Positions 12,901 to 23,689 of a DNA stretch of 64,000 nucleotides are shown here, piece by piece. The stretch comes from Argopecten irradians. Its lineage: Eukaryota; Mollusca; Bivalvia; Pectinida; Pectinidae. The translations under genes were made by a program, and so were the position numbers. Numbering within the stretch: position 1 is the first letter of the stretch; every line of letters starts with the position of its first letter. A model generated the notes under the pieces. That model did no database searches. It was not told the DNA's origin and worked only from the letters and a program-made list of their open reading frames with translations. The stretch covers positions 38,309,604 to 38,373,603 of the forward strand of contig NC_091138.1 in the NCBI RefSeq assembly GCF_041381155.1, read 5' to 3'.

Positions 12901-15324
12901 ATAAAATACCTAAAAAAACTTTTATTCCCTAATGATGGTTTGAAAAGTATACATGAAAATTAAAATGTATTTTGATATTTTCAACATTTATAAAATAACT
13001 TGAAATATATATAGGTGGCTTATGATATTGTGTAAAATACAGATATCCTCGAGTGAGTTCCGGTTGTAGATATTAAGCATTGGCATTCAGTTGGCATTCA
13101 TAGTCAATATGAATACCAACTGGAGGGAGGCAAATTTCATGATGAGCTCTAGCTTCATGGAGATCGATTGCTAATGATACAAAAAAGCTTTTCAATCAAT
13201 TTCGATTAAATATGTCGGAATGAAAGAAATAATATGTATATGCTCAAAGAAGTAAGATATAGGATACTATCCAATTGATGTTGTCAGAGTAAATTGAAGA
13301 TTGCCATAAAGGGATTTAAAGGACATGATTAATAAAAGGTACACATAATAACAAAATTTTAGAGCGACAAACGACATTTTGTTGTCATTTTCTCAAAAGA
13401 AAGAGAGAAGGTGATATTTATGTATCATTGACTCACAGTCCAGTGATCTTCTGTAATGATCCCTTTTTTTGAGTTGCTACTAATATATATTTTATAAAAG
13501 AGTGCTTGCATTTATAAAGCAACACTTTTAGCTGGAATTCATAGTTTTCCAACTTGGAATTTACATGAAGTGTATGATATGCTGTTCACCGATATCAAAT
13601 TATTTTATCTTAGAAATTGCAATGTCTTTCAATTACATTTTGTATTGAGTAGAAGGAAATAGAAAATTAACTTTAAAAAAGGTGTATAAACAATTTCTTT
13701 ACCATTGCAATTTGACAATAATTGATGGATATGCTATTGTGCATTGACATTTATCATTTATATAATCAATGCAAATCAGAATTCTTGATTTGTAACTTTT
13801 TTGAGGCTTAAGTCTCAGTACTTTCAGTACTTTGATTTCTTCTTGCTAACTAACCTTGTTATCCCTAGCGTCTCCCATGACACCGCCTCACTTTTGGCCT
13901 TCTGTTGAGCGCTCTCCCCTGTAAGGTAAGCTCTGGGTTCAGTCCCCTGGCTGAGACCAAAGTCTATAAAAGTGGTAGTTTCTGCTCCTGCTTAGCGCTC
14001 AGTATACCGGGATCGGGACAACTGGTTCGCCCGTTGTCTGTATAATTTGACCGCATGGGGTGTGCTGCTTGGTGTCTTCGGCGGCTTGTTTCAGTGATAT
14101 TGCACTATAAAAAGGGCAAGAGTTTCACTATATAAGAAGACACAACACGAATATACCTCAGTCTCCCAAAACAGACACCCACACTTCATACATACAACAC
14201 ACCGCATACATGGGAGGCCGTCCTTACATGACCCTGACTGGTAATAGGACGTTAATTAATGAATCAAACAAACAAACCCCACCGGCGCAATGTGCTAGTC
14301 GTAGATGTAGCAGTAAACCATATTGATGAATTTGTGTATGTATGACTATTTACTTTTCCAGGAGTCGGACGATTCCGACCAGAGACGTCAGGACAGTTCC
14401 GAATTCTCCGCCGGAGACAGTGATAAGGATCCGGCCACCGACGACGAAACAGACGACTCCAGTTCGGAGGAAATCTCGTTCAAGATATCGGACCGAAAGA
14501 GTCCAATGTCCTCCCACCATAGCGATGGTGCTTCCAACTCTGTGATGCAAGAAGGCGATCTTTCTCTATCAAAAGATGGAACTGAATTGCCGCAAAATAA
14601 CGATTCTTTCGCTTCTATGTCGTCTGCTCATGGGTTCTCTCCCCCTGATGGATCTCATTCGCCCCCGCCGCCCCAACTAATCCCCATTAAACGGCCTCGT
14701 GGGCGTCCCCGTCGTCGGCCGCCACTCGCCGGAAGGGGCGGGCCTCCCACACTGAGGCTAAATGTTGGTGTTATTCGTGGACGGGGAAGGGGGCGAGGAC
14801 GTTCTCCTGGTAGGGGACGGGGGCCTGGCCGCCCTCCCACGAGGGGTCGGGGTTTATCTGGTAGAGGGAGAATGCCTCGCGGGAGAGGGCTAGGTAGGGG
14901 GTTGCGTGGTGTGGGACGAAACACCGTGATTAGAAAGCCGAATTCAAGTCTGTTAGCATTAACTAATAAACCAAAAGTCAAGAAAATCCATGAAGGACAA
15001 ATGAAAATTAAAGATATGGAATTCCCTAAAGCTAAAAAGATTGAGACGGGAATGTTTCTGAAGGACAGAAAGGATAACCTTCAAGGTGTTAGTATTCTTG
15101 AGAAGGAATCGCGACACGAGGCCGGCAAATCGATCCATTTCTCTCAGCCTGTAGAACAAAGAGACTATTGGCGTCCTCCTTCTGACGTCAAAACCATGTT
15201 GGACCACGTGATGGTAACTGACGTCACTACAACAGGAGGGGGAACCATTACAGTGCGTGAATCGTCATCCAATTCCGGATTTTTTCAAGAGCGAGATAGT
15301 GAGAATTCTGTGGAACAACCTTGA
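3946..15324 (+). CDS. Chromobox protein, Polycomb class (CBX2/4/6/7/8-like)
   Basis: Coding exons 3946-4014, 4145-4188, 4297-4362, 7824-7884 and 14362-15324 join in phase with GT-AG introns to 400 residues. The protein is the reader subunit of canonical PRC1, binding H3K27me3 in the nucleus. The chromodomain (about 8-60) begins GERVFAAE and carries the methyl-lysine cage F11, W32, W35 at the same numbers as in human CBX7, then [14 protein letters not shown]. Residues 61-80 hold a basic [13 protein letters not shown] stretch like the one after vertebrate chromodomains. The last exon gives a Ser/Asp/Glu-rich segment (81-120), an AT-hook ([11 protein letters not shown], about 190-200), a GR-rich region (about 202-267) and a C-terminal Polycomb repressor box (YWRPP...VMVTDVT...TVRES, about 349-380) that in homologues binds RING1. 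The AT-hook resembles CBX2; the chromodomain resembles CBX8. A single ancestral Polycomb-type gene is the likeliest reading. The first ATG was chosen because the N-terminus aligns with vertebrate CBX proteins. A tiny extra exon in the 6.5-kb last intron cannot be excluded. Confidence 0.93.
6634..6709. repeat. Strong hairpin / foldback element
   Basis: Two perfect 23-24-base arms (ACATAAAAAGAAAACACAAC... and its exact complement) flank a 28-base spacer that includes a second small palindrome, CCGCCCTAGCGGCGG. It looks like a very short foldback MITE. A transcript of the intron would form a stable stem here. Confidence 0.65.
7361..7645 (+). mobile_element. MITE family A, copy 2 (degraded)
   Basis: Similar to 1-340 and to the complement of 23324-23689. 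It starts with a remnant of the terminal repeat (TGTCGACAGAGCA) and ends near GCGAATCTTTAAAA with the last terminal repeat partly deleted. It lies just upstream of chromobox coding exon 4. Confidence 0.6.
8348..8645 (+). repeat. 21-bp minisatellite, left arm of the transposon
   Basis: About 14 tandem units built on TTGCGTGGGAACGAAATAT with point variants such as CGTTCGGACG. Because the unit is a multiple of three, all forward frames and one reverse frame stay open across it; none is a believable gene. Confidence 0.85.
9070..9290. repeat. GTACGTAC-rich interspersed motif cluster
   Basis: The motif CTTGTACGTA, often after TAGTAT, recurs about six times with irregular spacing, partly as palindromic GTACGTAC. 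It occupies the interior of the 8317-9653 element and may be a set of subterminal protein-binding motifs. Confidence 0.5.
9757..9935 (+). mobile_element. SINE fragment (3' half)
   Basis: Carries the SINE block with AAAAAGGGC, CAGTTCCACTATACAAG, AAGACACAACA and CCGCAGTCTCCCAAAACACG, ending at a decayed TACATGACC tail. The tRNA-like head is missing. More diverged than the copies at the right end of the window. Confidence 0.75.
10056..10178 (+). repeat. Dispersed repeat B, copy 1
   Basis: About 120 bases, TTAAGCCGTACTTTGTACGG... to GTTGACCTATACTGTG, closely matching 12488-12607. Its last 35 bases are repeated again at about 10198-10235. The unit contains two TTGACCT half-sites. No terminal inverted repeats were recognised. 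Confidence 0.7.
10801..10849. repeat. Poly-C tract
   Basis: A run of about 48 bases that is all C except for one T. It may be a genuine homopolymer or a sequencing or assembly collapse point. Confidence 0.8.
11741..12234. mobile_element. pogo/Tigger-like MITE
   Basis: The ends are CAGTGGAACTTGGATGAT and the complement of ATCTGAGTTCCACTG, flanked by TA on both sides (11739-11740 and 12235-12236), as expected for the Tc1/mariner-pogo superfamily. The interior (494 bases in all) repeats motifs such as ATAATTCGAA and AACTCGAA and has no ORF. Confidence 0.8.
12488..12607 (+). repeat. Dispersed repeat B, copy 2
   Basis: Direct repeat of 10056-10178 with a few substitutions, in the same intron and orientation, about 2.4 kb away. 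Either two insertions of one family or a local duplication. Confidence 0.7.
13072..13150. mobile_element. MITE family C, degraded copy
   Basis: Starts TAAGCATTGGCATTCAG and shares the core GTTGGCATTCATAGTCAATA plus GAGGCAAATT and CATGATG with the intact copy at 49131-49230, but the right terminal repeat has decayed. Confidence 0.6.
13837..14277 (+). mobile_element. SINE, nearly full length
   Basis: From the TCTTCTTGCTAAC segment through a tRNA-like head with B-box-like GGTTCAGTCCC, a central block (GTGCTGCTTGGTGTCTTCGG), and GGAGGCCGTCCTTACATGAC to an (AAAC)n tail. It lies about 80 bases before the last chromobox exon, so it sits in the splice-acceptor-proximal part of that intron. Confidence 0.85.
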
Positions 15325-16258
15325 ACATTGTATGATTTGTTCCTTTTGTCTAAACTACAATTGAACGTGATGTGTGAACGATATTTGTGTTTGATTAATG
15401 CCATATTTCGCCATATTCTGCTCAGACGCAATAACGGTATACGCCACCAGACACACAGTGACAAAGGTGGGGTTTAAGTGAATTTGTATATTTCTTGAAT
15501 TAATGCCAAAATGCGTTGGAGTTTTAATAACATTGTTCGTTGACATATTCTGTAAGTTTGTCGTTTTTCTATTTACTCATTTGCTGCCATACTCAAGAGA
15601 TTCAAAAGCATTAGAAATTTTCTCAGCGGTTATTTTGATTCCTCTTTATTATATGCAAGGACTTATAAATCCTTGTTATATGTAACTAATTTGGTTTTGA
15701 ATACAGTGTCGCTAATTTAATAGAAGGTCGCTTTTGGGATCAGCATCCGATTTCTCCAAATGGACTTTAATTAAGATATGTACACATGTTTTATTTATAA
15801 CCGTTCATGACTTCTGATGGTATACTGAACTAAATGCCATTTAAAAAGCTGTCGCATGAATAGGTGTATTGTGACTTCACTACAAAGTACACATTATATA
15901 CTAGCCATGTGTCTGTGTGTCTGGATCGTGTAATGTTATAGATTTCATTTTAATTATTCATCCTGTTGACCTATTGTAATTTGACTCTTAATGATTTATA
16001 TTGTGGTAGTCTAGGAATTGGGAGATACACTGAAAGTGTACTGTTGTGGGAGATACACTGAAAGTGTACTGTCGGCGTTACGTGTAAATATATATACCAA
16101 TGTTGAGGGCCAAACATTTTACGCCAACATTGTTTTATGAAATTGCAGACAGTGGATATAAATTGTTGTACAATATAAAACTAAAGATCGGTATACAAAT
16201 GTCCATAGTTGTTTGTTTTAATTTTATATTAATTCGCATTTTCACTTGAAAGTTTCTT
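15325..16258 (+). other. Presumed chromobox 3' UTR and downstream flank
   Basis: No gene is seen here. A short direct repeat (GGGAGATACACTGAAAGTGT) occurs twice near 16020-16070. A weak AATATAAA signal lies near 16170; the actual polyadenylation site cannot be decided by reading. Confidence 0.4.
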
Positions 16259-16262
16259 TTAA

Positions 16263-17191
16263 AGGTAGGTTTCGCCCAACCAAATAAATATTTTTTTGTA
16301 AAATCCGATAAACGGAAGAAAAGATGAAAAAATATATTAAAAATACCTCAATTTAATTTCTGTATGCGTTTGAGATTGAACAAATTTGTCTTGAATACAA
16401 AATTGAAGGAAATCCTTCATTTTTTTATGGTGTCCATCAGACAAAATAGTATGCAAATGAAGCTGCGATGGATTGTGTTGTCGAAGTTTCGCGCATGCGT
16501 ATTGTTACTCACTAAAAGTAAACAAAATGGCTGAACGAAAGTGTGTGAGATAAAAAAAATATATATCTGAATCGGCAACAAAGTGGAGGAAATCATAATG
16601 GAATCGGTAGCACCCTATAGGATATCTATAGGAAATTGAATTCAGAGATAACATGTAGGAATATAGAAGAAACAGAAGCCATATCCCAAGTAGAACTTGC
16701 CCGGATCTGTTGGGACTCGTGTAACGGCGTTGCACGTGGTGAGTTAAATTTCAGCACATACGCCAGCGCACATACAGCCGCAGACTAACTACATGTATGT
16801 TTGGTGTACTAAGCTAGCGAGTGTATGTAAGTAACATGAAGTGTTTTAGATCATATGATATGTATAAACAGTCCACCGCACTTCGATTTTTTTTTTTTTT
16901 TTTTTTTTAACTACATTATGTAAACATGCCAGGCAAACTGTCACTGCCATCTGACTTTTGTTGCACGCTCCTGTTTGTTGCTGCGGCCTCCTCGTTTTGG
17001 AAAAAATACGTCATGTTCTATGTAAAGATTGACTTCGTTCTATTTTTAGAGGAGTATTTTCCTGGTCAAACTAGGCAACTGACCACCCATATTGTTCGCT
17101 GTATGCATTGAAAATGATCTGAAGATTATATCTATGTACAGGATAAATTTCAATTCCGTAGTCTTTATATTTCATTGGGCGAAACCTACCT
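16263..17191. mobile_element. TTAA-flanked DNA transposon, non-autonomous (Kolobok- or piggyBac-like)
   Basis: The terminal inverted repeats are AGGTAGGTTTCGCCCAA at 16263-16279 and its exact complement ending at 17191. TTAA duplications flank it at 16259-16262 and 17192-17195. The TTAA target and RGG-type ends suggest Kolobok, but piggyBac cannot be excluded. The 929-base element has no transposase-like ORF. Confidence 0.8.
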
Positions 17192-17195
17192 TTAA

Positions 17196-18300
17196 TGTCG
17201 TTATATCTACCACTGGACTAGTCAACGTAAAACTATTTCACGAGAGTAAAAAATACCAATTTCAGACTTCTTTTGAAGATTTAATTGAGACGCCAAACCT
17301 CAAAACCAAATTCTATTCTATTCTTCCTATGTGCATCAAAGAATTAAAATATCTGTACCATCTGTTGTCGCACACGGATGCCACAACAGTGATAGCAGGA
17401 ATTTAGATAGTGCATGTACATCTAAATTTCTAGAATATCTAGGATTTGAAAACAATGTAGTTCAGACGATGCTGTTCTAATGCACTTTGAAAATTTCATA
17501 TATATGGCTGGTAGTGCTTATACGGATGAAGGGATACCAAGTTTTCAACAAATGAATTTATCTATTTCAGGAACTTCTACAATGAAGTAAGTTTACCTGC
17601 TATCGTACAAAGGGAAGTAACCCTTACAGATACATATAATCCTGGTAACTATTTAGACGACGGACGAGGTCGTCTGCCGGGTAACGGAGAGATTACACGT
17701 TGATAGTATTCGTTCAAGTCCTTTATATCTTGTTTCAGAGACCTACGTTTGCACCAAGTGACATATAATGTCGGATGTTCACCAGATTTTGGCAGCATCA
17801 CATACATATTTGTTATTTATATATAAACCGGTATATCTGGACTTGGGGTATCTATGATATTGACTATTAAAGTTGTGTGGTCTATCACTTTCGCTCTTTT
17901 TGTCATAGTAAAAACTGTTTAAGTGTTATACACATTTTTCCCCGTTGTCCGAGGTTTAAACTTTCTACTTTTACCACTTTTTATAAAGTTGCAGCACTGG
18001 AAGTATTTTTAATTATAGAAGTAAAAAATCTTTTTAACGTGTACACGTCAAAAATAAGCTCGAAAGATGCCGAATCATTCCGAACTCTTCCGAACATCGT
18101 CGCGACAATCTCGAAGTAACACGAGAGTTGTGAAACCAAATGTCAACAATTTTTTTCATAAACAAAACATGCGGTCGACCTCAGCAGATGTTTTGCAAAA
18201 AACGACAAATAAAGATTTCACTTATGACTTAATGCTAATCAACTTTTGAACACCTGAGCCCAGAATGAAATCCCACAGCAAACGTGAACTCAAAACGACA
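17196..18300. other. Intergenic, no gene recognised
   Basis: Only short open frames, none with a recognisable domain. Includes AAAGGGAAGTAACCCTTACA near 17608, a motif seen at the ends of other small repeats in this window. Confidence 0.5.
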
Positions 18301-18548
18301 AAGTAAAATTAGTTCTTAACAATTTAATAACGTTTGTTGCAATAACAAATAATAACTCATAACAGACGAAATAAGACATGTGTAACAATAAATAAAGCAC
18401 TAGGTAATGTAATTTAAATGATAATTCCACCACGATAACACTTTCCGGTAACAGAAATTCGAGGTAACCGTTCCATAATTTCGGAAAGACGTTGAGTTGC
18501 AAAATTCCATAGTACGTATATATATTATATAAACAACACAAAGGATTG

Positions 18549-19557
18549 TCAGTCGCGAACACACACACTGAGTTCGTATCTCATCTCGTCCTCTAAAGAA
18601 TCAATGTCACTATTGGAGGTGAAGGTCGAATACGCATTACTGATGAGGTCTTCACTATAGTAACGAGGTCTCTTGGCTGAAGGTCGCAGGTCAGTCTCTC
18701 CAGACATCTTCCTCTTCCTGTAGAAACGCGATGACCCTTGGTGTGTACTGAGAAAGAGAGAACCGGTGTTCGATGATTGTGTCGATGAGGACTCCGGGCT
18801 CGGTGTCATCTGGTCGACGTTGTAGGAATCGCACAAAAAATCCTCCCACGTCTCCTCGTCAGAGGTGAAGGTCGACGTTACCAGGTCCAGAGACTGGCCG
18901 TAACCGCTGTCTGCTGGGCTGACCGTGTCCGACATCGTCAACAAGTCATCAGTGAAACCGAGTATATCATCTGTAGCAGAGAAAGAAATGTTTTAGAAAT
19001 AATAAATAATAAAACCATTATAATTTCATGTCCTATATAATATAAATGCATTAATAATTTTTGGAAATGTATTCATATGCGATCGGATATATATAATATA
19101 AATGAAATATATGTTCATGTTCAAAACAATTGTCGTGGTAAAGTAATCTGTCAAAATAAAATTGAATGTAAAAATGGGCTATTTAAGATGTCAAACCCTG
19201 AAAACATTTATATAATTTTACACAATTTTAATCATTAACAAATGATTTCCCATTTAATTTATTAAACCTACCGACAAATGATGAAAGTCCGTCCTCAGAA
19301 GCCTCAATGTCGGAGCAGAGTTCCTGAATCATGTCCTGGAGCTCGTCTTCACTGGTGCTGTATTCCTGTAGGATAGTCTGAAGCTCGTCCTCCGGAGACG
19401 GGTATCCATGGTAACAAGGACAGGATTCCTGGTCGGGGAGGTGAAGCATAAGGGAAGGCTGAGATCTGGCAAAGGGGTCGTCCCACCCAGGGAACCGGGT
19501 CATGTCCAAATCGTACTCAATGCTACAGTCTACGTACAGTGGCTGGCAGGGATCCAT
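18549..19557 (-). CDS. Orphan acidic nuclear-type protein, paralogue 1
   Basis: Two exons on the minus strand, 19557-19272 and 18970-18549, join in phase (donor GTAGGT, acceptor CTACAG) to 235 residues. I do not recognise the family. The N-terminal exon (1-95) gives MDPCQPLYVDCS, FPGWDDP, a CPCY motif, and a repeated acidic helix-like unit (SPEDELQTILQEY, TSEDELQDMIQEL). The second exon gives an acidic, Ser/Thr-rich stretch (VTSTFTSDEETWEDF) and a bipartite basic cluster (RKRKM...AKRPRYY) that could be a nuclear localisation signal. It ends LSVCVRD. Acidic hydrophobic patches plus a basic cluster suggest a transcriptional regulator, but that is inference. The ATG at 19557 is preferred; no other in-frame ATG lies nearby. 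The homologous gene lies head-to-head at 25.4 kb. Confidence 0.85.
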
Positions 19558-20035
19558 CGTCAATTATTGGGTGGTGGTTCTATATCTGTTGTGGTAAGGT
19601 TTTTCGGTAGTGGTAATATCAAATGGTAGGGGTAATGTAAATCCTTGCTGGTAATGTATCACGATGCTAGTCACCATCAATTTATGCCCACACCTCAAGT
19701 TGTAGAGTACTAAATGCTCTCTTCCCATTGGTCAACATCAGCTGGGAGGGCGGTCCGGAGTTTGGCTTCTTCTCGTTAGTTGTAGCGTGTACTCAAATGT
19801 GGTCATGTTTGGACAGTAGTGACAAGTGGTTACGGAAACTAATCGACAACATAAAAGGCCTGTGACGTCACAATGGCCACAGTGATCGGGGTCTTATGGC
19901 AATTAACACCCTAATTACCGACCAGTAAGCCGCGCGCCCCACACAGTGACAGTATACACAGGTAGGTGTTGAAGTTTGGTAATTGTATCGCCATCAACTT
20001 GTGCTTAACAAACACGTAACATATTTTGACATCTG
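19558..20035 (-). promoter_or_regulatory. Promoter region of orphan paralogue 1
   Basis: This upstream region is homologous, in inverted orientation, to 24960-25452 upstream of the second paralogue. Conserved blocks include TGACGTCA (CRE, 19863-19870), GACCAATGGGAAGAGAGCAT with a CCAAT box (read on the minus strand, about 19723-19732), GGACCGCCCTCCCAGCTGATG and CCATAAGACCCCGATCAC. The conservation of non-coding sequence marks it as regulatory or recently duplicated. Confidence 0.65.
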
Positions 20036-21204
20036 GTAGGATTATCGGATATAGCTTACAATTAATAAATAATATGACATTAGGGGATTGAAAACTACAC
20101 GACTAGGTTTGTTTTTATTGCATTGAAGTCGGATAAACAACTGTCGATTTTATTCCTTCTTTTATAAAGTCGGGCATATGTCAAATAATTATAGAAGAAT
20201 AAAATTTAGGTTAAAAAGTGTATTATTACGTCACGCCGGACTTTATCCATTTAGTATACATGTACGTATTACAACCAAAAGGCTTGATTAATCTGTGTTC
20301 CTTCTTCTAAATCTAAATGCAAATATCACACGGGTTCTTATTACATGTATATTCTATTTAATTTGGGTTTTATGTCAGATATGAATTTTTTCTAATGGTA
20401 TTTTTCTTTACGGCTCTTAATCAGGTCTACAATTTACAATTTTTGAATCATTTGATGAAAGAACTAAGGAATAAGATTTCCGGAATTCCTTATTTACACA
20501 AACATGTTTTAATAAGACAGGAAATTCCTCTAGATGTAATGTGATATTATTTCTTGGGATTTTAGATGAAATGATGGGGGAACATGTAGAAAAGGAAAGA
20601 TAAAAGCAAAATGCTTACCAATCAGAGTATCTGTTCATTTTACAATAAGTATGACGATATTGAAATCGAACTTCATTTTCTTATAAATTTAGTGTCAAAG
20701 ATTTTACGAGGCTCACTTATAAATGTAATAAAAAGGATTTATGAAACTCATTTATTTTAATATCAAGGATTTATAAGTGAGATTCACTTATAAATACTTG
20801 GTAATATGTTTGCAAATTAAAGAGTAAAATGTATAACTGCTAGCATGCTTAAGTTAATTCATCTATTTATGCACAACTTTTAAAACAACAGAATAATTTC
20901 TTTTAAGTTAAGAGAATCAATTTTCGCTTTCAATGCTTTCAACTTTTCTTTACTTTAAGGTCAGAACTGGGAAACTAAGCAGAACTTGACCGTCATATTA
21001 ATATGTGAGAACTTTTGGAAGTCAAATGAACGCATTTAGACTGGTTTTCTTTGCCCGACTATTCACTTTAACGTTTATCAATGAAATGGGAAACTGATGA
21101 TAATGATGATGACTGATTTAAATGATTTGAAACTTGGAACTGGGTGATTATGTATGTCATTTAGATACTATTAAGGTACTCGAATGACTAGATATTATCT
21201 GGTA

Positions 21205-21856
21205 GGGGTACAGACAAAAGTCCCCTCCCCCCCCGGACAAAGCCCCTCCATACTAATGGAATAGAGGACAAAAGCCCCTTCATTTTTCAAAAAAATATAT
21301 TTAATTAAAAAATAGTATTTTTTTGACTCTTAAATAATTTTATTTTTCAAATATAGTTTAACATAAGACACAATATAGATATTTACTGGATTTTAAATCA
21401 ACTGAAAGATTTATTGTGAAAAAAAAAATATTATTTTGTTGTTACATTTATAATGATACTTTATGATTTATGATAAAGAAATATTTTTTAATAAAACATA
21501 CTTTCCTTATTATCTACATAATCCATACAATATCAAAACATAAATAATATCTTGTATATATAACATTCCAATGTCTATTTATACATGTGAGTTAATGTTT
21601 TGTTTATCTTTCTTTGATATCAATAACTCAAAAATGACAAATGGATCACACCATAATTATGTTTAACACTCTTCTCTAATAACATCAAAATGTACCAGGC
21701 ATAAAGAGGATAAATATTTTAAAAAGAGAAATTAAAAAAAAATTAAGGAAAAATACATTATTTTATAAAGACAGGGCTTTTGTCCGGAGGGGCTTTTGTC
21801 TTGAGGCTTTATCGGGGGTGGGGAGAGGGGGGGGGGGGGCTTTTGTACTACACACC
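21205..21856. mobile_element. MITE with 9-bp target duplication (Mutator- or hAT-like)
   Basis: The ends are GGGGTACAGACAAAAGTCCCC-type inverted repeats. The flanking 9-base sequence TATCTGGTA occurs at 21196-21204 and 21857-21865. Near each end the motif GGACAAAAGCCCC recurs next to C or G runs; the interior is very AT-rich without an ORF. A 9-base duplication fits Mutator-like elements best. Confidence 0.8.
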
Positions 21857-22163
21857 TATCTGGTACCCGGTTGTGAACATGTTGAAATATTGTTAAGAGA
21901 CATATTTAACAGTAACTTTTAAAAAGTTTTTTTATTATTTCCAAGAACCAAATCAAATATAGATATTAATTTTAGAAAACATATGACTAGCTCCTAATTT
22001 ACAGAACCAAGACATGGCTCTAGTCTACACCGAGTGTGGTAATAAAAAAACCCAACTTTTTAAAAGTAAGTGTTATGTCTTTAAACAATTTCTCAATATG
22101 TTCACAACCAGACACCAGACAGAGTGTAGGACACACCATTCATGGCCAATGTGAACTTGTTTA

Positions 22164-22520
22164 TGGGGCGGGGTACAGACAAAAGTTCCCCCCCCCCCCG
22201 GACAAAAGCCCTTTAGGACATAAGCCCCATAGGACAAAAGTCCCTTCATACTAATGGTAAAGAGGACAAAGCCCCTTCATACAAAAAAAGATAATGAAAA
22301 AAAATTAAATGATTTTTTTTATATATATATAATATTGCATCCTCAAATATGGTTCAATTTATTGAGGAAAAATCATATATTGAGTTAATGATTAATTTAA
22401 ATATATATATAAAATTTTAAGGATTCACTAATTAATCACATTCTATGATAGAAATATTTTGAAAATTAATGTCAACATTTCAACACATTCCCAATTTAAA
22501 AAGCCCCTCCGGACAAAACT
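22164..22520. mobile_element. Second, degraded copy of the 21.2-kb MITE
   Basis: Begins GGGGTACAGACAAAAG and repeats the GGACAAAAGCCCC motifs and CATACTAATGG; the right side retains only AAAGCCCCTCCGGACAAAA near 22500. Terminal duplication not identifiable. Confidence 0.7.
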
Positions 22521-23323
22521 CTCTAGGCCATACTTATATAACAGGTGTTTATAACCATACGTTTAGTAGTATTACTTTCTAAACACTTATATACTTATAC
22601 TCTAGTTAAACCTAATTAATTAAAATATACTTGTATACTAATTAAAATTAATTAGTTAAATATAAGCTTTGATGGTCTAATTACTATACCAGATATGAAT
22701 ATCAGATGATGATTGTTTACTGTTTGAAATATCAACTTGCGAACAGCAAGTTTAAATCATTTGTCGTTTAATCAATAAATGGCCAATTTTAATTCAATCA
22801 TACTTGTCTGTTGTTTTTTTTTTGTTCTTTGGAACAACCTCGTCCTGTCCGAAGTCATGTATAACTTATTTTAGGTATACAATGCTCATAACGTCGAGAA
22901 TGCATTCCGCGTTTTTATTCAAAATTTTCAAGAATTAAATGTTTGAGATCAGATTTTATTGCCTATAAACAGAGATATAAAATCATACTAATTATCATCA
23001 AATGGGTTATCATCTTGTTTTATAAAGAAAATGGATCTAACAGAGAGACTACCCCTTTATAATAAAGTTTTTTATTGATGAAGGTAATGACATTAGATTG
23101 GTATTTTGTGACATAAACAAAGTTTAAATATGGTATGACATATAAAGAATCATAAAGTAAACTTTTAAAATACGGAATCAAAGTTAATTTTTTTCATTGA
23201 AGAACACACATCTAATTATTAAACTATTACTGAGGTTGTACCACAAGGATGCATTCTTGGCCCATTTGTTTTTCTAGCTTTTATAAAAGATAAACTAATG
23301 CATTTCAGATAAATGCTAAATTA

Positions 23324-23689
23324 TTTAAAGATGCTTCACCACTGACAAATGGTATTGTTTCACTATAAAAAACAGCAGCAGACGATTTAGTATTTTTCTT
23401 CAGTTACAAAAGTTAATTACTTTACACCATTACCACCGTTGAAAAGTTTGAGCTTCTAATTTTACTTCAAGTTAAAAATATAAAAAACAATTAAATGCAT
23501 CCCGAAAAAAATCCGTGGCACTATATCCTATATGGAATGAAGTACTGATTGTGCATGACCCAAAGGCAAAATAAATTAGTCTATATCATGTTTTGTGTTA
23601 ATTAGAGTTATGTATACAAGATTGAACACTAATTATTGTTCAAATTATGAATATCATGTATGCTCTGTCGGCGGTGGAGCATCTTTAAA
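23324..23689 (-). mobile_element. MITE family A, copy 3 (complete)
   Basis: Ends TTTAAAGATGCTTCACCACTGACA on the left and the complement-like TGTCGGCGGTGGAGCATCTTTAAA on the right, so about 23 bases of terminal inverted repeat. It is the inverted homologue of 1-340. The target duplication merges with the palindromic TTTAAA and is not resolvable. Confidence 0.75.

Noticed and set aside
14350-14981. Minus-strand open frames opposite the last chromobox exon
   Set aside because: Shadows of GC-rich coding sequence; the plus frame has the conserved Polycomb box.
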